Shown in pieces: positions 22,472-31,991 of a DNA stretch of 64,000 nt (positions are counted from its first letter, which is position 1; each line of letters opens with the position of its first letter). Source of the stretch: a virus; the IMG/VR virus record IMGVR_UViG_3300008262_000003, positions 62,001 to 126,000 of that record. One strand, given 5' to 3'. A program made the position numbers and the translations under genes. Under the pieces are notes generated by a model. That model was not told where the DNA came from. It saw only the letters and a list, made by a program, of their open reading frames with translations, and did not search any database.

Positions 22472-23330
22472 GACTTGAATATTTTTCTTTAATCATATTA
22501 ACAAAATTGGATAAAATCAATGAACTCTCCATCATTTCATCACCATAACGGTCTTTCAATACTTTAATACTTGAATAAAGTTCGTTAAGATTAATCTCAC
22601 TTAATTTTTTAACCTGTGATTCAACTTTTTTACGATATGTTTCATAATACCATAAATCAAACGCCTCAAGTCGGAAAGTATTCAATAGTTCAGACAATTC
22701 TAAAATATCCCAACCATTATTAACACAATGAACTACCTCAATTTCAGAATCAGCGGCATTAAAAATTTGAAGACCATTTTCCATAGGACAAAAATTGTTT
22801 GTCATATAGAACGCAATCTTTTGATAATTCTTATGAAGTTTGGGATCATTGTTAATTACATAGACAAGATACCCATCTCTAGTATAACTATTAAAATGAT
22901 TATTAGTATCTCTAGATGCCGTACACCACTTGGTGGATGCTCCATATTTCAAGGACGCTTCATACGTTAATGGACGACACATAAAAATAGTATCTTCATT
23001 TTTAAGAATTTTAACCTTGTTCTCAATGTTTTTTTGGAAGTCAGCGTCTTCTTTTTTAGTTACCGCATTTCGGATTACTTCATTAATATATTCAAAATCT
23101 TTATAATCAGAATGATAAATGTCTTTATTATCAATGTATGCAATAAATTCGTGAAACTTTGTAACGGTACCCATAATATTTTTAGGTGAAATATTTGGAT
23201 GGTTGGTTTTCATTTGACACATATATTCCAAATATTTCTGCGTCTTGGACATATCGTGATTAACGAACGATTCAAAGGTAGAACTTCTAATTACAGGATA
23301 TTTCTCCCTAATTGTTTCAATTTTTGACAT
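22464..23330 (-). CDS. WCTA-motif protein (288 aa)
   Basis: Residues 1-115 are helical and charged. Around residues 118-150 it reads MCRPLTYEASLKYGASTKWC then TASRD, followed by NHFNSYTRDGYLVYVINND and a strand-rich IAFYMTN and LQIFNAADSE. The order matches the product of 1-561 nearly residue for residue at the core (YG-TKWCTAS-N-F-Y) and, more distantly, that of 4102-5970. The C-terminal 90 residues are helical. No known family function comes to mind. Its place within a recombination-gene operon hints at a DNA or regulatory role. Confidence 0.85.
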   Translation of the reverse strand: MSKIETIREKYPVIRSSTFESFVNHDMSKTQKYLEYMCQMKTNHPNISPKNIMGTVTKFHEFIAYIDNKDIYHSDYKDFEYINEVIRNAVTKKEDADFQKNIENKVKILKNEDTIFMCRPLTYEASLKYGASTKWCTASRDTNNHFNSYTRDGYLVYVINNDPKLHKNYQKIAFYMTNNFCPMENGLQIFNAADSEIEVVHCVNNGWDILELSELLNTFRLEAFDLWYYETYRKKVESQVKKLSEINLNELYSSIKVLKDRYGDEMMESSLILSNFVNMIKEKYSSHE

Positions 23331-23358
23331 AATTTTATTTTTTTATTGTTTTTTCAAA

Positions 23359-24045
23359 TCATATATAGATAACATCAACTAACTCATTTATGTTCAAACC
23401 ATAGAACTTGAAGTTATCAACCTCGTGTTGGTATGTCTTATGAAAATGACCATAAACCCATTTAATTTGTTTTTCACCCTTGAACTTGTCATAGACCTTG
23501 GTAATCATTTGTCGGTCCAACTGAAGATCCGAGTATAAATTACTATCATTCATCGCATAATGATGAACCAGACTATCAAATCCAAATGGTGGTGTGGTTA
23601 TCGGTGCTGTATGGGTAACAATCACATCAACATCCAACCCATCAAACCTAACAGGATCAATAAATGGAACCCCTTCGTTATCCCAATAACTGTACCCCAA
23701 CGTACGATGCTTACGATCAATACTAATCGCACCACCAATAAATAAATGAACCAAACCATCTATCGTTAAGACATCAAAATCTTTAACAAAAACGATGTTT
23801 GAATATTTTGGTGGATTGTCCCACACATTAGGATTATCGTGATTACCACGAATAATGTATAGGGTATTATCATTCACAACCAATCGTTCATTTACTCGGT
23901 CAAGTAATTCTGATTGTTTATTTATCATACCTATTCCAAAATCACCAACTTGGACAATACTAAAATTATCCAAGCGGTCACTTGCTTTAACAACCACGTT
24001 TAGGTCACCGTGAATGTCTCCCAAATATGCTATTTTGTTTCCCAT
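23359..24045 (-). CDS. Calcineurin-like metallophosphoesterase (228 aa)
   Basis: The motifs YLGDIHGD, QVGDFGIG, IRGNHDNP, THTAP and YGHFHK are those of a bimetallic phosphoesterase of the serine/threonine-phosphatase or Ap4A-hydrolase type. The substrate cannot be told from sequence; phage members dephosphorylate proteins, nucleotides or RNA ends. It is distinct from the gp47-like gene. A host-type promoter ends 5 nt before the ATG, so its mRNA may be leaderless. Confidence 0.92.
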   Translation of the reverse strand: MGNKIAYLGDIHGDLNVVVKASDRLDNFSIVQVGDFGIGMINKQSELLDRVNERLVVNDNTLYIIRGNHDNPNVWDNPPKYSNIVFVKDFDVLTIDGLVHLFIGGAISIDRKHRTLGYSYWDNEGVPFIDPVRFDGLDVDVIVTHTAPITTPPFGFDSLVHHYAMNDSNLYSDLQLDRQMITKVYDKFKGEKQIKWVYGHFHKTYQHEVDNFKFYGLNINELVDVIYI

Positions 24046-24050
24046 AACAA

Positions 24051-24082
24051 CAAAGGTAATAAGAAAAAATTAAACCATCAAA
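24051..24082 (-). promoter_or_regulatory. Bacteroidota-type promoter, 5 nt before start codon
   Basis: The minus strand reads TTTG (24079-24082), exactly 20 bp, TACCTTTG (24051-24058), then 5 nt to the ATG at 24045. It overlaps the last codons of the nuclease gene. Confidence 0.65.
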
Positions 24083-24842
24083 CTTTTTCCAACATAATTT
24101 TTACCTCAGCCATTAAGTCCTTGGTTTCAATTACCTTATAATCATCAATCGCTTCGTTAATCCAAACCAAATAACACTTACCAATCTTAATGTTGGTATT
24201 CTTCTCAATCAAATGTTTATACAAATTCAACTGAAGAGAATAAGTATTCAATTCACACTCTTCCAAATGAGAGATGGGGTCTTTCATCTTGTTACCATAG
24301 TTATTACCAGTCTTAATCTCCTTATTGGTCTTGTAATCCCAAATCTGATATTCACCGGCTTTCTTGTTGTAAAACAATGCGTCAATCTGACCAGCAATAC
24401 CATATTCCATATCACCAACAACCAATTCCATTTTAACCGGAATTAAGTTAGCCTTGGCCTGATGATAAAACTTTTCAACCATTTTAACACACTTATCAAA
24501 CGGTTCTCTAATCGGATCCAAACCAAATCGTTTAACCACAGGAACCGGATCATAAGGAAAGATCTTGTTGTTCCATAAGTTTTCAGCATACAAATGGACA
24601 GCACTTCCTTTTACCGTAGAGAAGTCACGTTTGTAATCCCAATCCGAGATAACATCCTCAACCTTCAACCCCCTCTTACTAGCATAACTCTCAGCCATAC
24701 CTTGGGTATCAAACTTATCCTTAAACTTACCAATGAAGGTTGTTACGGATGTTAGTTTTTTACCGTCACAATAATACTCGTGTGGTTCATCGTAATACGT
24801 GATACCATTGAACTTAGATAGTTCCAAAAAAATATTTTCCAT
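24078..24842 (-). CDS. PD-(D/E)XK nuclease, RecB-like (254 aa)
   Basis: An N-terminal segment (VKGSAVHLYAENL) provides the helix with His typical of RecB-family nucleases. The catalytic core is GQIDALFY followed by YQIWDYKTNK (D and D-x-K), and SLQLNLYKHLIE is the QxxxY-like motif. Length fits phage exonucleases of the Cas4/RecB type. It would degrade or trim DNA ends in recombination or packaging. It lies 2 nt after the primase gene and so belongs to the replication unit. Confidence 0.88.
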   Translation of the reverse strand: MENIFLELSKFNGITYYDEPHEYYCDGKKLTSVTTFIGKFKDKFDTQGMAESYASKRGLKVEDVISDWDYKRDFSTVKGSAVHLYAENLWNNKIFPYDPVPVVKRFGLDPIREPFDKCVKMVEKFYHQAKANLIPVKMELVVGDMEYGIAGQIDALFYNKKAGEYQIWDYKTNKEIKTGNNYGNKMKDPISHLEECELNTYSLQLNLYKHLIEKNTNIKIGKCYLVWINEAIDDYKVIETKDLMAEVKIMLEKV

Positions 24843-24844
24843 AT

Positions 24845-25744
24845 TTACTTAATTTCATAATAATACTCATCAATCTTACCCTGAAGTTCGGCGATGTCCT
24901 TATCATCGGGTAATCTCAATATTTCAATACGACCGAATAACCTACCGCCATTCAATTCGTGATACAAAGATAATGCATTTTTCCAAGCATCGCCATCCAA
25001 TGCAATAATTATTTTTCCTTTTGCATCATTATATAACTTATCCATCAGTTTTTGAGATAAATGTTTTCCCAACATAACCACAGGATTATCCAAGAACAAC
25101 GCATCAAATACACCCTCAACCAAAAAGATATCCTTATTCCAATCAACTCTACTCTCGTTGAAAATAATCTCGTCTTTCGGATAATCAGGATTTCTGTATT
25201 TACTCTTTGAGTGTTTGTTCCACGATCTTGCAATATAATAATTCAACTGACCTTCTTGGTCATACGAAGGAATAATAATACGACCCATAAAATCACCCTT
25301 ATCACAAAATCCAATGTCGTATTTTTCAATCATCTCATCGGTAATGAAACGACTTTTCAAATAATTCATCGCTTCTTTATAAACCGGATATCTCGGATTT
25401 GAATCCTTAAACTTCGTATAACTTGGTGGTAATTTAATCTTCGGAACTTTCGGTCTATCAGGTTTCACCTCTTCGGGTGCCAAAATAGAATAAGTCCTCT
25501 TTTGTTTCTTCGTTCCCCAAGTATCAAATAATTTACCCAATGGTCCGTGAGTTCCATTATCATCCGAACAACTCCAACACTTATAAACGTGTCGGAAATA
25601 ATTAACCTCAAAATTCCCTTTATTCCTACCCTCATCACACGCGGGGCAGTTAAACGAGATCTGTCCTTTACTCTCGTAATGAGCACGATACTTACCAAGT
25701 ACCTCTTCCAATAACTCAACTAACAACTCTGACTCGTCATTCAT
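24845..25744 (-). CDS. DNA primase, DnaG/gp61-type (299 aa)
   Basis: The N-terminal zinc-binding domain has Cys at residues 33, 36, 56 and 59 (NCPAC, KCWSC). The toprim domain follows, with the catalytic Glu in LVEGVFDALF near residue 206 and the DxD in ALDGDAW near 245. It synthesises RNA primers for lagging-strand replication together with the helicase at 54279-55673. Length is close to that of T4 gp61. A host-type promoter ends 5 nt before the ATG at 25744. Confidence 0.93.
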   Translation of the reverse strand: MNDESELLVELLEEVLGKYRAHYESKGQISFNCPACDEGRNKGNFEVNYFRHVYKCWSCSDDNGTHGPLGKLFDTWGTKKQKRTYSILAPEEVKPDRPKVPKIKLPPSYTKFKDSNPRYPVYKEAMNYLKSRFITDEMIEKYDIGFCDKGDFMGRIIIPSYDQEGQLNYYIARSWNKHSKSKYRNPDYPKDEIIFNESRVDWNKDIFLVEGVFDALFLDNPVVMLGKHLSQKLMDKLYNDAKGKIIIALDGDAWKNALSLYHELNGGRLFGRIEILRLPDDKDIAELQGKIDEYYYEIK

Positions 25745-25749
25745 ACGAG

Positions 25750-25781
25750 CAAAGATAATTCACTTTTTTGACTTTACCAAA
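25750..25781 (-). promoter_or_regulatory. Bacteroidota-type promoter, 5 nt before the primase start
   Basis: The minus strand reads TTTG (25778-25781), exactly 20 bp, TATCTTTG (25750-25757), then 5 nt to the ATG. A second TATCTTTG at 25818-25825, without a -33 box, lies further upstream. Confidence 0.7.
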
Positions 25782-25848
25782 TTTTTTATGAATTTTGTTA
25801 TTTTGTGTGGTATATAACAAAGATAGAGTAGTGGAATTATCACCCACA

Positions 25849-26451
25849 TTACGACCAAATACCCTCCTGTTTCATATAACCCAAAACACAACAATAAGCA
25901 TCACTCATATCATAAACTTCCTTTTTCAAAGTATTGTTTTTGGTGTATTGCCAAGTTATCTGAGGTTCTCTTTTTGCCACCAATTCCCAAATGATATGTT
26001 TCTTATCAATATCTTTTGGAAGACCACCGAATAAAACAAATTTCTTCTTATCATTTTCTTTAACTAATTCGGGAAACGCACATTTTCTTGAGTTGTAGGT
26101 TGTTATATAGTCGGGAACCAACCCAAGAGTATCATAAATTAGTTTCGTAATAAATGAATTAAACCTCAATAAAGTTCCAACAGTGTAGATGTTATTACTA
26201 TTCAACAAAGGTTCTTCAATTATAACTTTAGTAATACCCAAATCTTTATAATCATTTAACTTAGTTTGAAAGGTCTCCGCCTTATCCAAAAGTTCGTGAA
26301 TTTTATTTTCTCTTTTTACTTTTGTTTTCGGTGAAACATGTGTCAATTCTAATAACTCGCTCGTTTTAATATCAAAAAGTGCCCACCCAATTGTGCTAGT
26401 AGAAATATCCAAACCAAGAACTTTTGGTGAATTCTTTAAATCTTTTCCCAT
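25849..26451 (-). CDS. RuvC-like Holliday-junction resolvase (200 aa)
   Basis: The RNase-H-fold motifs of RuvC are present: VLGLDISTSTIGWALFD with Asp15, VIIEEPLL with Glu79/80, and DMSDAYCCVLGYM with Asp181 and Asp184. Length matches RuvC. It probably cuts branched DNA before packaging, a job done by an unrelated enzyme (gp49) in T4. Small terminator-free gaps separate it from the virion block (26488) and from the primase promoter. Confidence 0.88.
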   Translation of the reverse strand: MGKDLKNSPKVLGLDISTSTIGWALFDIKTSELLELTHVSPKTKVKRENKIHELLDKAETFQTKLNDYKDLGITKVIIEEPLLNSNNIYTVGTLLRFNSFITKLIYDTLGLVPDYITTYNSRKCAFPELVKENDKKKFVLFGGLPKDIDKKHIIWELVAKREPQITWQYTKNNTLKKEVYDMSDAYCCVLGYMKQEGIWS

Positions 26452-26487
26452 AAAATAGTTTTATAACTTAAAAATGTTAAATTTTCA

Positions 26488-28626
26488 TTAAAAATCAAGC
26501 TTAATTACAAATTGTTGTAATCCTGTTCTTTTTGTTGGTGATTGTAGCTTAGATATTAACATTAAATCTTTGTTAGAATCATACAATCCGATCTCGGTGA
26601 CATAAGGTGTGTATGTCGTATTCCAAGTTGGATTAGAACTCTTTTGGAATTGTTCTTGTGTTAAATTAACCTCATACTTCATTTCATATATTGTTGCGGC
26701 AATATCGGTTTTAATTGTACCGTAGAAGAAAATCTCATCACCAAATTGAATACCTTGCTGTGTTGGTGATGGGTTTGTCATATAATCCGACAAATAATAT
26801 GATGGTGCATTATTATATGATGTTTCATCAATAACAAACGTTGTTCCTGTAATACCCGCAGGTGTTAAATAAATACCATTCTTTGTAATTCCCGAAGTAA
26901 CGTCTATATATCTCCAATTTGTCGGTGTTGGTAACGCACCATTTGATGTCTTTTGGACCAACAGATACATTTGATTAGCATTAAACCCTGAACAAGATGA
27001 TGTTGGGCTTCCATTCATAAATGGGAACTCATTACCAAATCTTACAGATACGTTAGCAACATCGTTCTCGGGATCACCACTGACTTTGGAATAGATATTA
27101 CAATGTAATGAATTGGTAAAAGTTCCACCCGTAGAGTTAAATCTATACGTCACATACATCGTATCGGAACTTGATGTTAAAACACCCGTAGAACCTTGTC
27201 CTCCACCCGCACAAACGTTAGGAACTATTCTTGATACTTTGGGTACCGGTAGTGTCCAAGACCTGTTAGAAGCATAAGACATCGCAGCAATAATCTCTTG
27301 ATCATCAAATACAACCATCTTATGATCGGGAAATACCTTACCAACACGATTAGGAATACCATTACTATTTGGTTTATTATCCCACAAATCGTAATATCTA
27401 ATACCGGGATTATTCATGTCGGTATTTTTAATAGATGTTAAATATTTTACCTCGGCAAGATTAGCTGATGTAAAACCTGTAGGATCAATATAGAAAGTTT
27501 GACCGATCGTTCCACCACTATTTTTATGCCACATCAACCAAGGAATTTCAACACTAAAGTTTCTTGCTAACCCTGTTGGATCTGCATCAACATCATAAGG
27601 TTCTGTTGCAAACTTCTCACCATAAAAATTATCAATAGATTGATTAGTATAATGAACAATAGCGATTGCTCTTTGCATTTCGGGATCAACATTAATTTTT
27701 TCCGAGAATGAATTATAGTATGATGTTCCAGTATTGACTGTTTGTCCCGATGATGATTGATATCCTAAATATTCTTTTGTTCCTAAATAACCAACAGTTC
27801 CATAATTCTCATAACTATTATTAAAACCATTGATATATCCTGCAAAATTCTCACTCCAAACTATAGACATATTCCAAACCTTTGGATAATCCTGAGAAAT
27901 ATCACAAGGTGTTTCAAAATTAATAGCGTCCGTACTCCAATAATATGATGGTGTTTCTGAATCGTAGAACGGTGTAAAAGTAGATGGGTAATTTATCATT
28001 CTACTTGATGAGCAAGTGAATGCTGTATAATTTGGTAATGTTCTATCTACCACAACGTTTCCTGTACTCGCACTTTGAACACGATAAACAAACATGGGTG
28101 ATCTTCCTGTAATTGTTCCACAACCCGAATTGTTGGTGAATAAGAATAAGAATGTTCCCGCAGAAATCGTACTTGTTGTTCCACAACCATCACTAACACC
28201 ACGTAATGTTGTTCCACCACTTAATGTTGATGCGCGATATTGTGAATTAATCGTATATGAACTTGTTGTAAAAGCACTTGATCCACTGAAAAACCCTAAT
28301 GGTTCTGCAGTATTAAAAACTTGTGTTGATTGTGAAGCGTTAAACGGTATTCCATATGTCAATCCACTACTTCCCGCCAAATAGAAAGGATATTTAACAT
28401 AGTTTTTTGTGCTTTGAGGCGATCCTGTATTATTTTGGTCATTAAAGTTTGGTTGTAATACGTTACCATTCTTTTGGTTAAACCCTGTGGCACAACCATA
28501 ACACACTTCGGAATCTCCGACTTGAAAATAACTAATGTTAAAATTACCTTGTGATAATTTATTTCTACCAGCATCCGTTAAGATACTCGTAATTAAAGCT
28601 GAAGTTGATTTTATTATATACGACAT
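26488..28626 (-). CDS. Tail fibre or adhesin-like virion protein (712 aa)
   Basis: The N-terminus ALITSILTDAGRNKLSQGNF then ISYFQVGDSE resembles the tail-attachment domain of phage collar/fibre proteins (LTDAGxxxL...GD; inference). The remainder is Gly/Ser/Thr/Asn/Tyr-rich and strand-forming, typical of fibres. The C-terminus ends with a compact domain (YEMKYEVNLTQEQF, YVTEIGLYDSNKDL) that looks like a trimerisation or tip domain. It is the last gene of the 25-kb virion run. Confidence 0.75.
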   Translation of the reverse strand: MSYIIKSTSALITSILTDAGRNKLSQGNFNISYFQVGDSEVCYGCATGFNQKNGNVLQPNFNDQNNTGSPQSTKNYVKYPFYLAGSSGLTYGIPFNASQSTQVFNTAEPLGFFSGSSAFTTSSYTINSQYRASTLSGGTTLRGVSDGCGTTSTISAGTFLFLFTNNSGCGTITGRSPMFVYRVQSASTGNVVVDRTLPNYTAFTCSSSRMINYPSTFTPFYDSETPSYYWSTDAINFETPCDISQDYPKVWNMSIVWSENFAGYINGFNNSYENYGTVGYLGTKEYLGYQSSSGQTVNTGTSYYNSFSEKINVDPEMQRAIAIVHYTNQSIDNFYGEKFATEPYDVDADPTGLARNFSVEIPWLMWHKNSGGTIGQTFYIDPTGFTSANLAEVKYLTSIKNTDMNNPGIRYYDLWDNKPNSNGIPNRVGKVFPDHKMVVFDDQEIIAAMSYASNRSWTLPVPKVSRIVPNVCAGGGQGSTGVLTSSSDTMYVTYRFNSTGGTFTNSLHCNIYSKVSGDPENDVANVSVRFGNEFPFMNGSPTSSCSGFNANQMYLLVQKTSNGALPTPTNWRYIDVTSGITKNGIYLTPAGITGTTFVIDETSYNNAPSYYLSDYMTNPSPTQQGIQFGDEIFFYGTIKTDIAATIYEMKYEVNLTQEQFQKSSNPTWNTTYTPYVTEIGLYDSNKDLMLISKLQSPTKRTGLQQFVIKLDF

Positions 28627-28644
28627 ATCTATAATTATTATGAA

Positions 28645-30909
28645 TTAGTAATTTGAAATTTGAGCACCGAATGGATTAGAAATTGCAATACCCATTCCAA
28701 TTACTTTACAATCTATTATTCTTCTTTGAGTAAATCTTACATCCACATTTACATTAACATTTATGTTATTCCTACAAGTTGTAGAAATATAACCATCTCT
28801 TGTTATTGTTGCGTTATAGTTAGCATTATATTCAATAGTAACAACATCGTCCTTTTGAATATTAAATGAGGATCTTATATATGTTAAATCACCCTTAAAT
28901 TCTCTATTCGTTAAATTACAATAAGAAGGCATCGGGAAATTAGTTGTAGGATCTGTAGTAATTGTTTGTGCAACACCATTTACCTTAACCACCGGAGTTA
29001 CATTAAATGTATAAGCAAATCCTGTTTGAACGTTTTGATATGTGAATGATTTTTGAATAGTCAAACCAACCGGTATTGTCGCACCTACAGGAATCTGATC
29101 GGTACCTAAAATGGTATATTTACGATACCCACTACCTTGTTGAACAAAAGAATTACCAGGTCCAATTGGTGGGAAATTATTTTGTTGTGAATCCAACCTT
29201 GCCGTTAATTCATAGGTCGTTAATGGCTGACTACCAACAACCGCAGTTGTACTAACAACATTGTTATCATCATCCTTCAATCTAACTTGATAGGTACCAT
29301 TTGAAAGCCCTGAGAAATACGGTGATGCTTGATAAGTTAAACCACCATTTACTGAATATAAATAAGGTTGTGTTCCACCATTTCCAATCACCAAGATTGC
29401 ACCATAATGTGTTGATGGTGTAGCATAACAAGTGTCATCGGTAATATTCACACTAACCGTTGGTGTTGATGCCGTACATGTTCCCGTAACAACAACAGCA
29501 GTACTGAAAACAGGATAACCACCAACAATCCAACCACTTGTTGGAACGATAGAGGTTGATGTTGAATATATTTGTGTCGATAAATATGTGTTTTGAACCA
29601 AATCCCATCTAGTACCTGACCATCTAATATTCCACGTTCCTCCACCTGTAGACGCACTCCACGATTGTCTTCCATTTACGAAATAAGTAGAGTTAAACGT
29701 CACAGCCGAAGTAATAGCATCACTTTGTAATGTTAAACAAATGGTCGGTACCACTGCAGGTGTTGTGCTAGGTGTAATTGTTGGGGTAGGCGTAACTGTT
29801 GGTGTTGGTGTTAAACTAATGATCGTACAAGTTGTTACCGCAGTATAATCACCATAATAATCTACCGTAGTCGCAACATAATCACCCGGTAACAATCCAA
29901 CTCTATACGTTCCCGTACCACCATCGGACCAAGTTGTGGTATATGGTGCCGTTCCACCATAAATGGTTAAAGTAATTGTTCCATCGGGTGTTGTTGATGA
30001 CGATGCACTAGTACCCGAACAAGATACCGTTAAATCCACAACATTATTAACCTTACAATCTGATATGATTGAAGGTCTTAATGGTCTTGTACCCGTAGCA
30101 CTTAACGTATTAGTTGTTGATGGTGTGTTAGACGGTGTTGTATTAGGTCTTCTCGTATTAGAAGGGGTAATACTCGGTGTTGGTGTCATAGTCGGTGACG
30201 TTGTTGGTGTTGGTGTTGGTGTAGGACAAGCAATTGCGGTTACCTCACCACCACCATTATAACAAGATTGACAATTAGAATATAATCCCGATAAATAACC
30301 TTGTATTGTTCCAATAGTTCCCGAAGGATAATATTGATAACAAGAACCCGAATACCTATAAACGGGTGTTGGGTATTCTGAAAGATCCAAAACTTTAACA
30401 TTAAATGTTTTTACATCGGACGCATTACAACAATTTACAAAAGTAGTTGCTGTATAAACAACCGTTTGTGATGCAGCATACTCATTACACGCAACACAAC
30501 TATTAAATGATGTATAACTTAAAGTATCATTTGCCGAAGTATTTGTTGAAATACTATTAGCCGAGTAACATAGATTATCATCACCCGTTCCATTAAAGAA
30601 CGCAACAACACCTGTCGGAAATGTTGAAGATTCAATGAACCCTTCTCTAATTGCTGTTCCGTTACACTGAACAAACTTAACTCTAACTCTTCCCGATGAG
30701 TTACAATCCGTACAATTATTAAAATATGGTGTAGAAGGAAAAAATAATTGTGGTTGAGTGTTAGTAACATCCCAAGAACCACCATCCGTCCAACAACCAG
30801 TTCCAAGTCTTATAACCTGACCGGGAACAAACACTTGGTCATTAACCACCGCATACAGTTGGGCTGAGGGGTTACTACAAAAATTAAATAATCTATTTCT
30901 AAATGCCAT
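28645..30909 (-). CDS. Tail adhesin with SprB-like repeats and PT-rich linkers (754 aa)
   Basis: A Cys-rich N-terminal region of about 225 residues is followed by a PT-rich linker (CPTPTPTPTTSPTMTPTPS), an SprB-like unit (DGTITLTIYGGTAPYTTTWS, GDYVATTVD), a second linker near residue 370, a domain with YFVNGRQSW and W-rich strands, another SprB-like unit (DDTCYATPS, GGTQPYLYS, GTYQVRLKDDD) and a C-terminal strand-rich domain. SprB repeats are known from Flavobacterium surface adhesins. The gene is presumably a receptor-binding tail protein (inference). A TATTTAT element lies 4 nt before the ATG. Confidence 0.8.
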   Translation of the reverse strand: MAFRNRLFNFCSNPSAQLYAVVNDQVFVPGQVIRLGTGCWTDGGSWDVTNTQPQLFFPSTPYFNNCTDCNSSGRVRVKFVQCNGTAIREGFIESSTFPTGVVAFFNGTGDDNLCYSANSISTNTSANDTLSYTSFNSCVACNEYAASQTVVYTATTFVNCCNASDVKTFNVKVLDLSEYPTPVYRYSGSCYQYYPSGTIGTIQGYLSGLYSNCQSCYNGGGEVTAIACPTPTPTPTTSPTMTPTPSITPSNTRRPNTTPSNTPSTTNTLSATGTRPLRPSIISDCKVNNVVDLTVSCSGTSASSSTTPDGTITLTIYGGTAPYTTTWSDGGTGTYRVGLLPGDYVATTVDYYGDYTAVTTCTIISLTPTPTVTPTPTITPSTTPAVVPTICLTLQSDAITSAVTFNSTYFVNGRQSWSASTGGGTWNIRWSGTRWDLVQNTYLSTQIYSTSTSIVPTSGWIVGGYPVFSTAVVVTGTCTASTPTVSVNITDDTCYATPSTHYGAILVIGNGGTQPYLYSVNGGLTYQASPYFSGLSNGTYQVRLKDDDNNVVSTTAVVGSQPLTTYELTARLDSQQNNFPPIGPGNSFVQQGSGYRKYTILGTDQIPVGATIPVGLTIQKSFTYQNVQTGFAYTFNVTPVVKVNGVAQTITTDPTTNFPMPSYCNLTNREFKGDLTYIRSSFNIQKDDVVTIEYNANYNATITRDGYISTTCRNNINVNVNVDVRFTQRRIIDCKVIGMGIAISNPFGAQISNY
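29768..29814 (-). repeat. PT-linker low-complexity DNA
   Basis: Tandem ACNCCAAC-type units encode TPTPTVTPTPTITP within the 754-aa adhesin. Confidence 0.7.
30104..30226 (-). repeat. PT-linker low-complexity DNA
   Basis: Imperfect hexamer repeats (ACACCA and variants) encode the first PT-rich linker of the 754-aa adhesin. The same units recur at 31655-31775, 33007-33108 and 33388-33616, giving several stretches for recombination. Confidence 0.7.
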
Positions 30910-30913
30910 ACTA

Positions 30914-30920
30914 ATAAATA
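30914..30920 (-). promoter_or_regulatory. TATTTAT element abutting an adhesin start
   Basis: The minus strand reads TTATTTATTAGTATGG: the element ends 4 nt before the ATG at 30909, in the same context as at 7846-7852. Confidence 0.45.
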
Positions 30921-30940
30921 ATCATTAAGTCGTTTTTTTT

Positions 30941-31984
30941 TTATGGACATGAAGGATCTCCACAACCACCACCAATAAGAGTTATTGTCTCACCACCAAT
31001 GTCAATAGCCTGATTTGCGGAAGTTAAAGTGTCATCAAATTGGTAACATTCCGGACCTAATACTGTAATTTGAATAACATCACCATTATTATATGATGAT
31101 AGATCTTGATTATAAATTAATCTAGTTTCTGCAGGATTGTTACATTGTTTCACAATTCTTGGTTGATATGGTGTTGATGCTGTAAACCAAATATTAGTCG
31201 TTCCGGGATATGTGGTGTTGTAAGGATATTCAATCGACGTTCCTTGATCCAATTGATAATAATCATTCTTATTTGTAGATATACTATTACCCGTCCAAAC
31301 CCATTCATTACTGTTTGAGGTAACACCACTCGCAGTTATACCATACAATGAAATTAAAGTTCCGCCATAATTCTTTAATTGATGTATGTGAACACCCGAA
31401 CCCGTTTCAACATCATATTGTTCATTAGGCGAATAAATAGTTCTGATTTTAAATTCATTTGCCTCAACTGCAGTGATTATTAATTTATTTTGTGCTGGAG
31501 GACCTTGATTTTGAGTATCATATAAATTATCAGTTCTAACATTTTCTCCTTGAACTAAATAAAGATTTGAAAATGAAGCATTGATTATTGATCCATTATA
31601 AAATTGACCCTCACCTATTTCATTAGAATCAAACTTCAGAATATTAATCTGTTGTGTTGGATTAGTAGGTGATGGTGTCATTGTATTTGTTGGTGTCATT
31701 GTATTTGTTGGTGTATTCGTAGGTGTTTGAGATGGTGAAGCGGTGATTGACGCTGTTGGTGTTTGAGATGGTGGAATTTCATTTTGTATTCCAACACTCC
31801 CAAGAGAATCCACTATTTTAACACCAAGCAATGATAATGTATCATATGGTGCGGGAACATTTATTGTAAAATTATTAGTGGTCGTTGATGTTGAATAATA
31901 AACAAACGACCCGTAAGCATCTCCTACGTAAATGTCAATCGGTGGAACCGCTGTTATTGAAGTAACTGATATTGTTGTTGCCAT
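30941..31984 (-). CDS. PT-linker tail protein (347 aa)
   Basis: Residues 1-70 form a small beta domain (YVGDAYGSFVYYS), followed by an SQTPT/TNTMTP linker of about 45 residues (repeats TPTNTMTPTNTMTP) and a C-terminal domain of about 230 residues with strands and a final Cys-containing GGGCGDPSCP. It lies 7 nt after the 1054-aa gene and shares linker composition with both neighbours, so it is probably part of the same receptor-binding apparatus. Confidence 0.75.
   Translation of the reverse strand: MATTISVTSITAVPPIDIYVGDAYGSFVYYSTSTTTNNFTINVPAPYDTLSLLGVKIVDSLGSVGIQNEIPPSQTPTASITASPSQTPTNTPTNTMTPTNTMTPSPTNPTQQINILKFDSNEIGEGQFYNGSIINASFSNLYLVQGENVRTDNLYDTQNQGPPAQNKLIITAVEANEFKIRTIYSPNEQYDVETGSGVHIHQLKNYGGTLISLYGITASGVTSNSNEWVWTGNSISTNKNDYYQLDQGTSIEYPYNTTYPGTTNIWFTASTPYQPRIVKQCNNPAETRLIYNQDLSSYNNGDVIQITVLGPECYQFDDTLTSANQAIDIGGETITLIGGGCGDPSCP
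31655..31775 (-). repeat. PT-linker low-complexity DNA
   Basis: Direct repeats of a 21-nt unit encoding TPTNTM plus related hexamers form the linker of the 347-aa protein. Confidence 0.65.
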
Positions 31985-31991
31985 ATTTTTT

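Noticed and set aside
25818-25825. Second TATCTTTG upstream of the primase gene as a full promoter
   Set aside because: No TTTG-like box lies 18-21 bp further upstream, so only the site at 25750-25781 is called.
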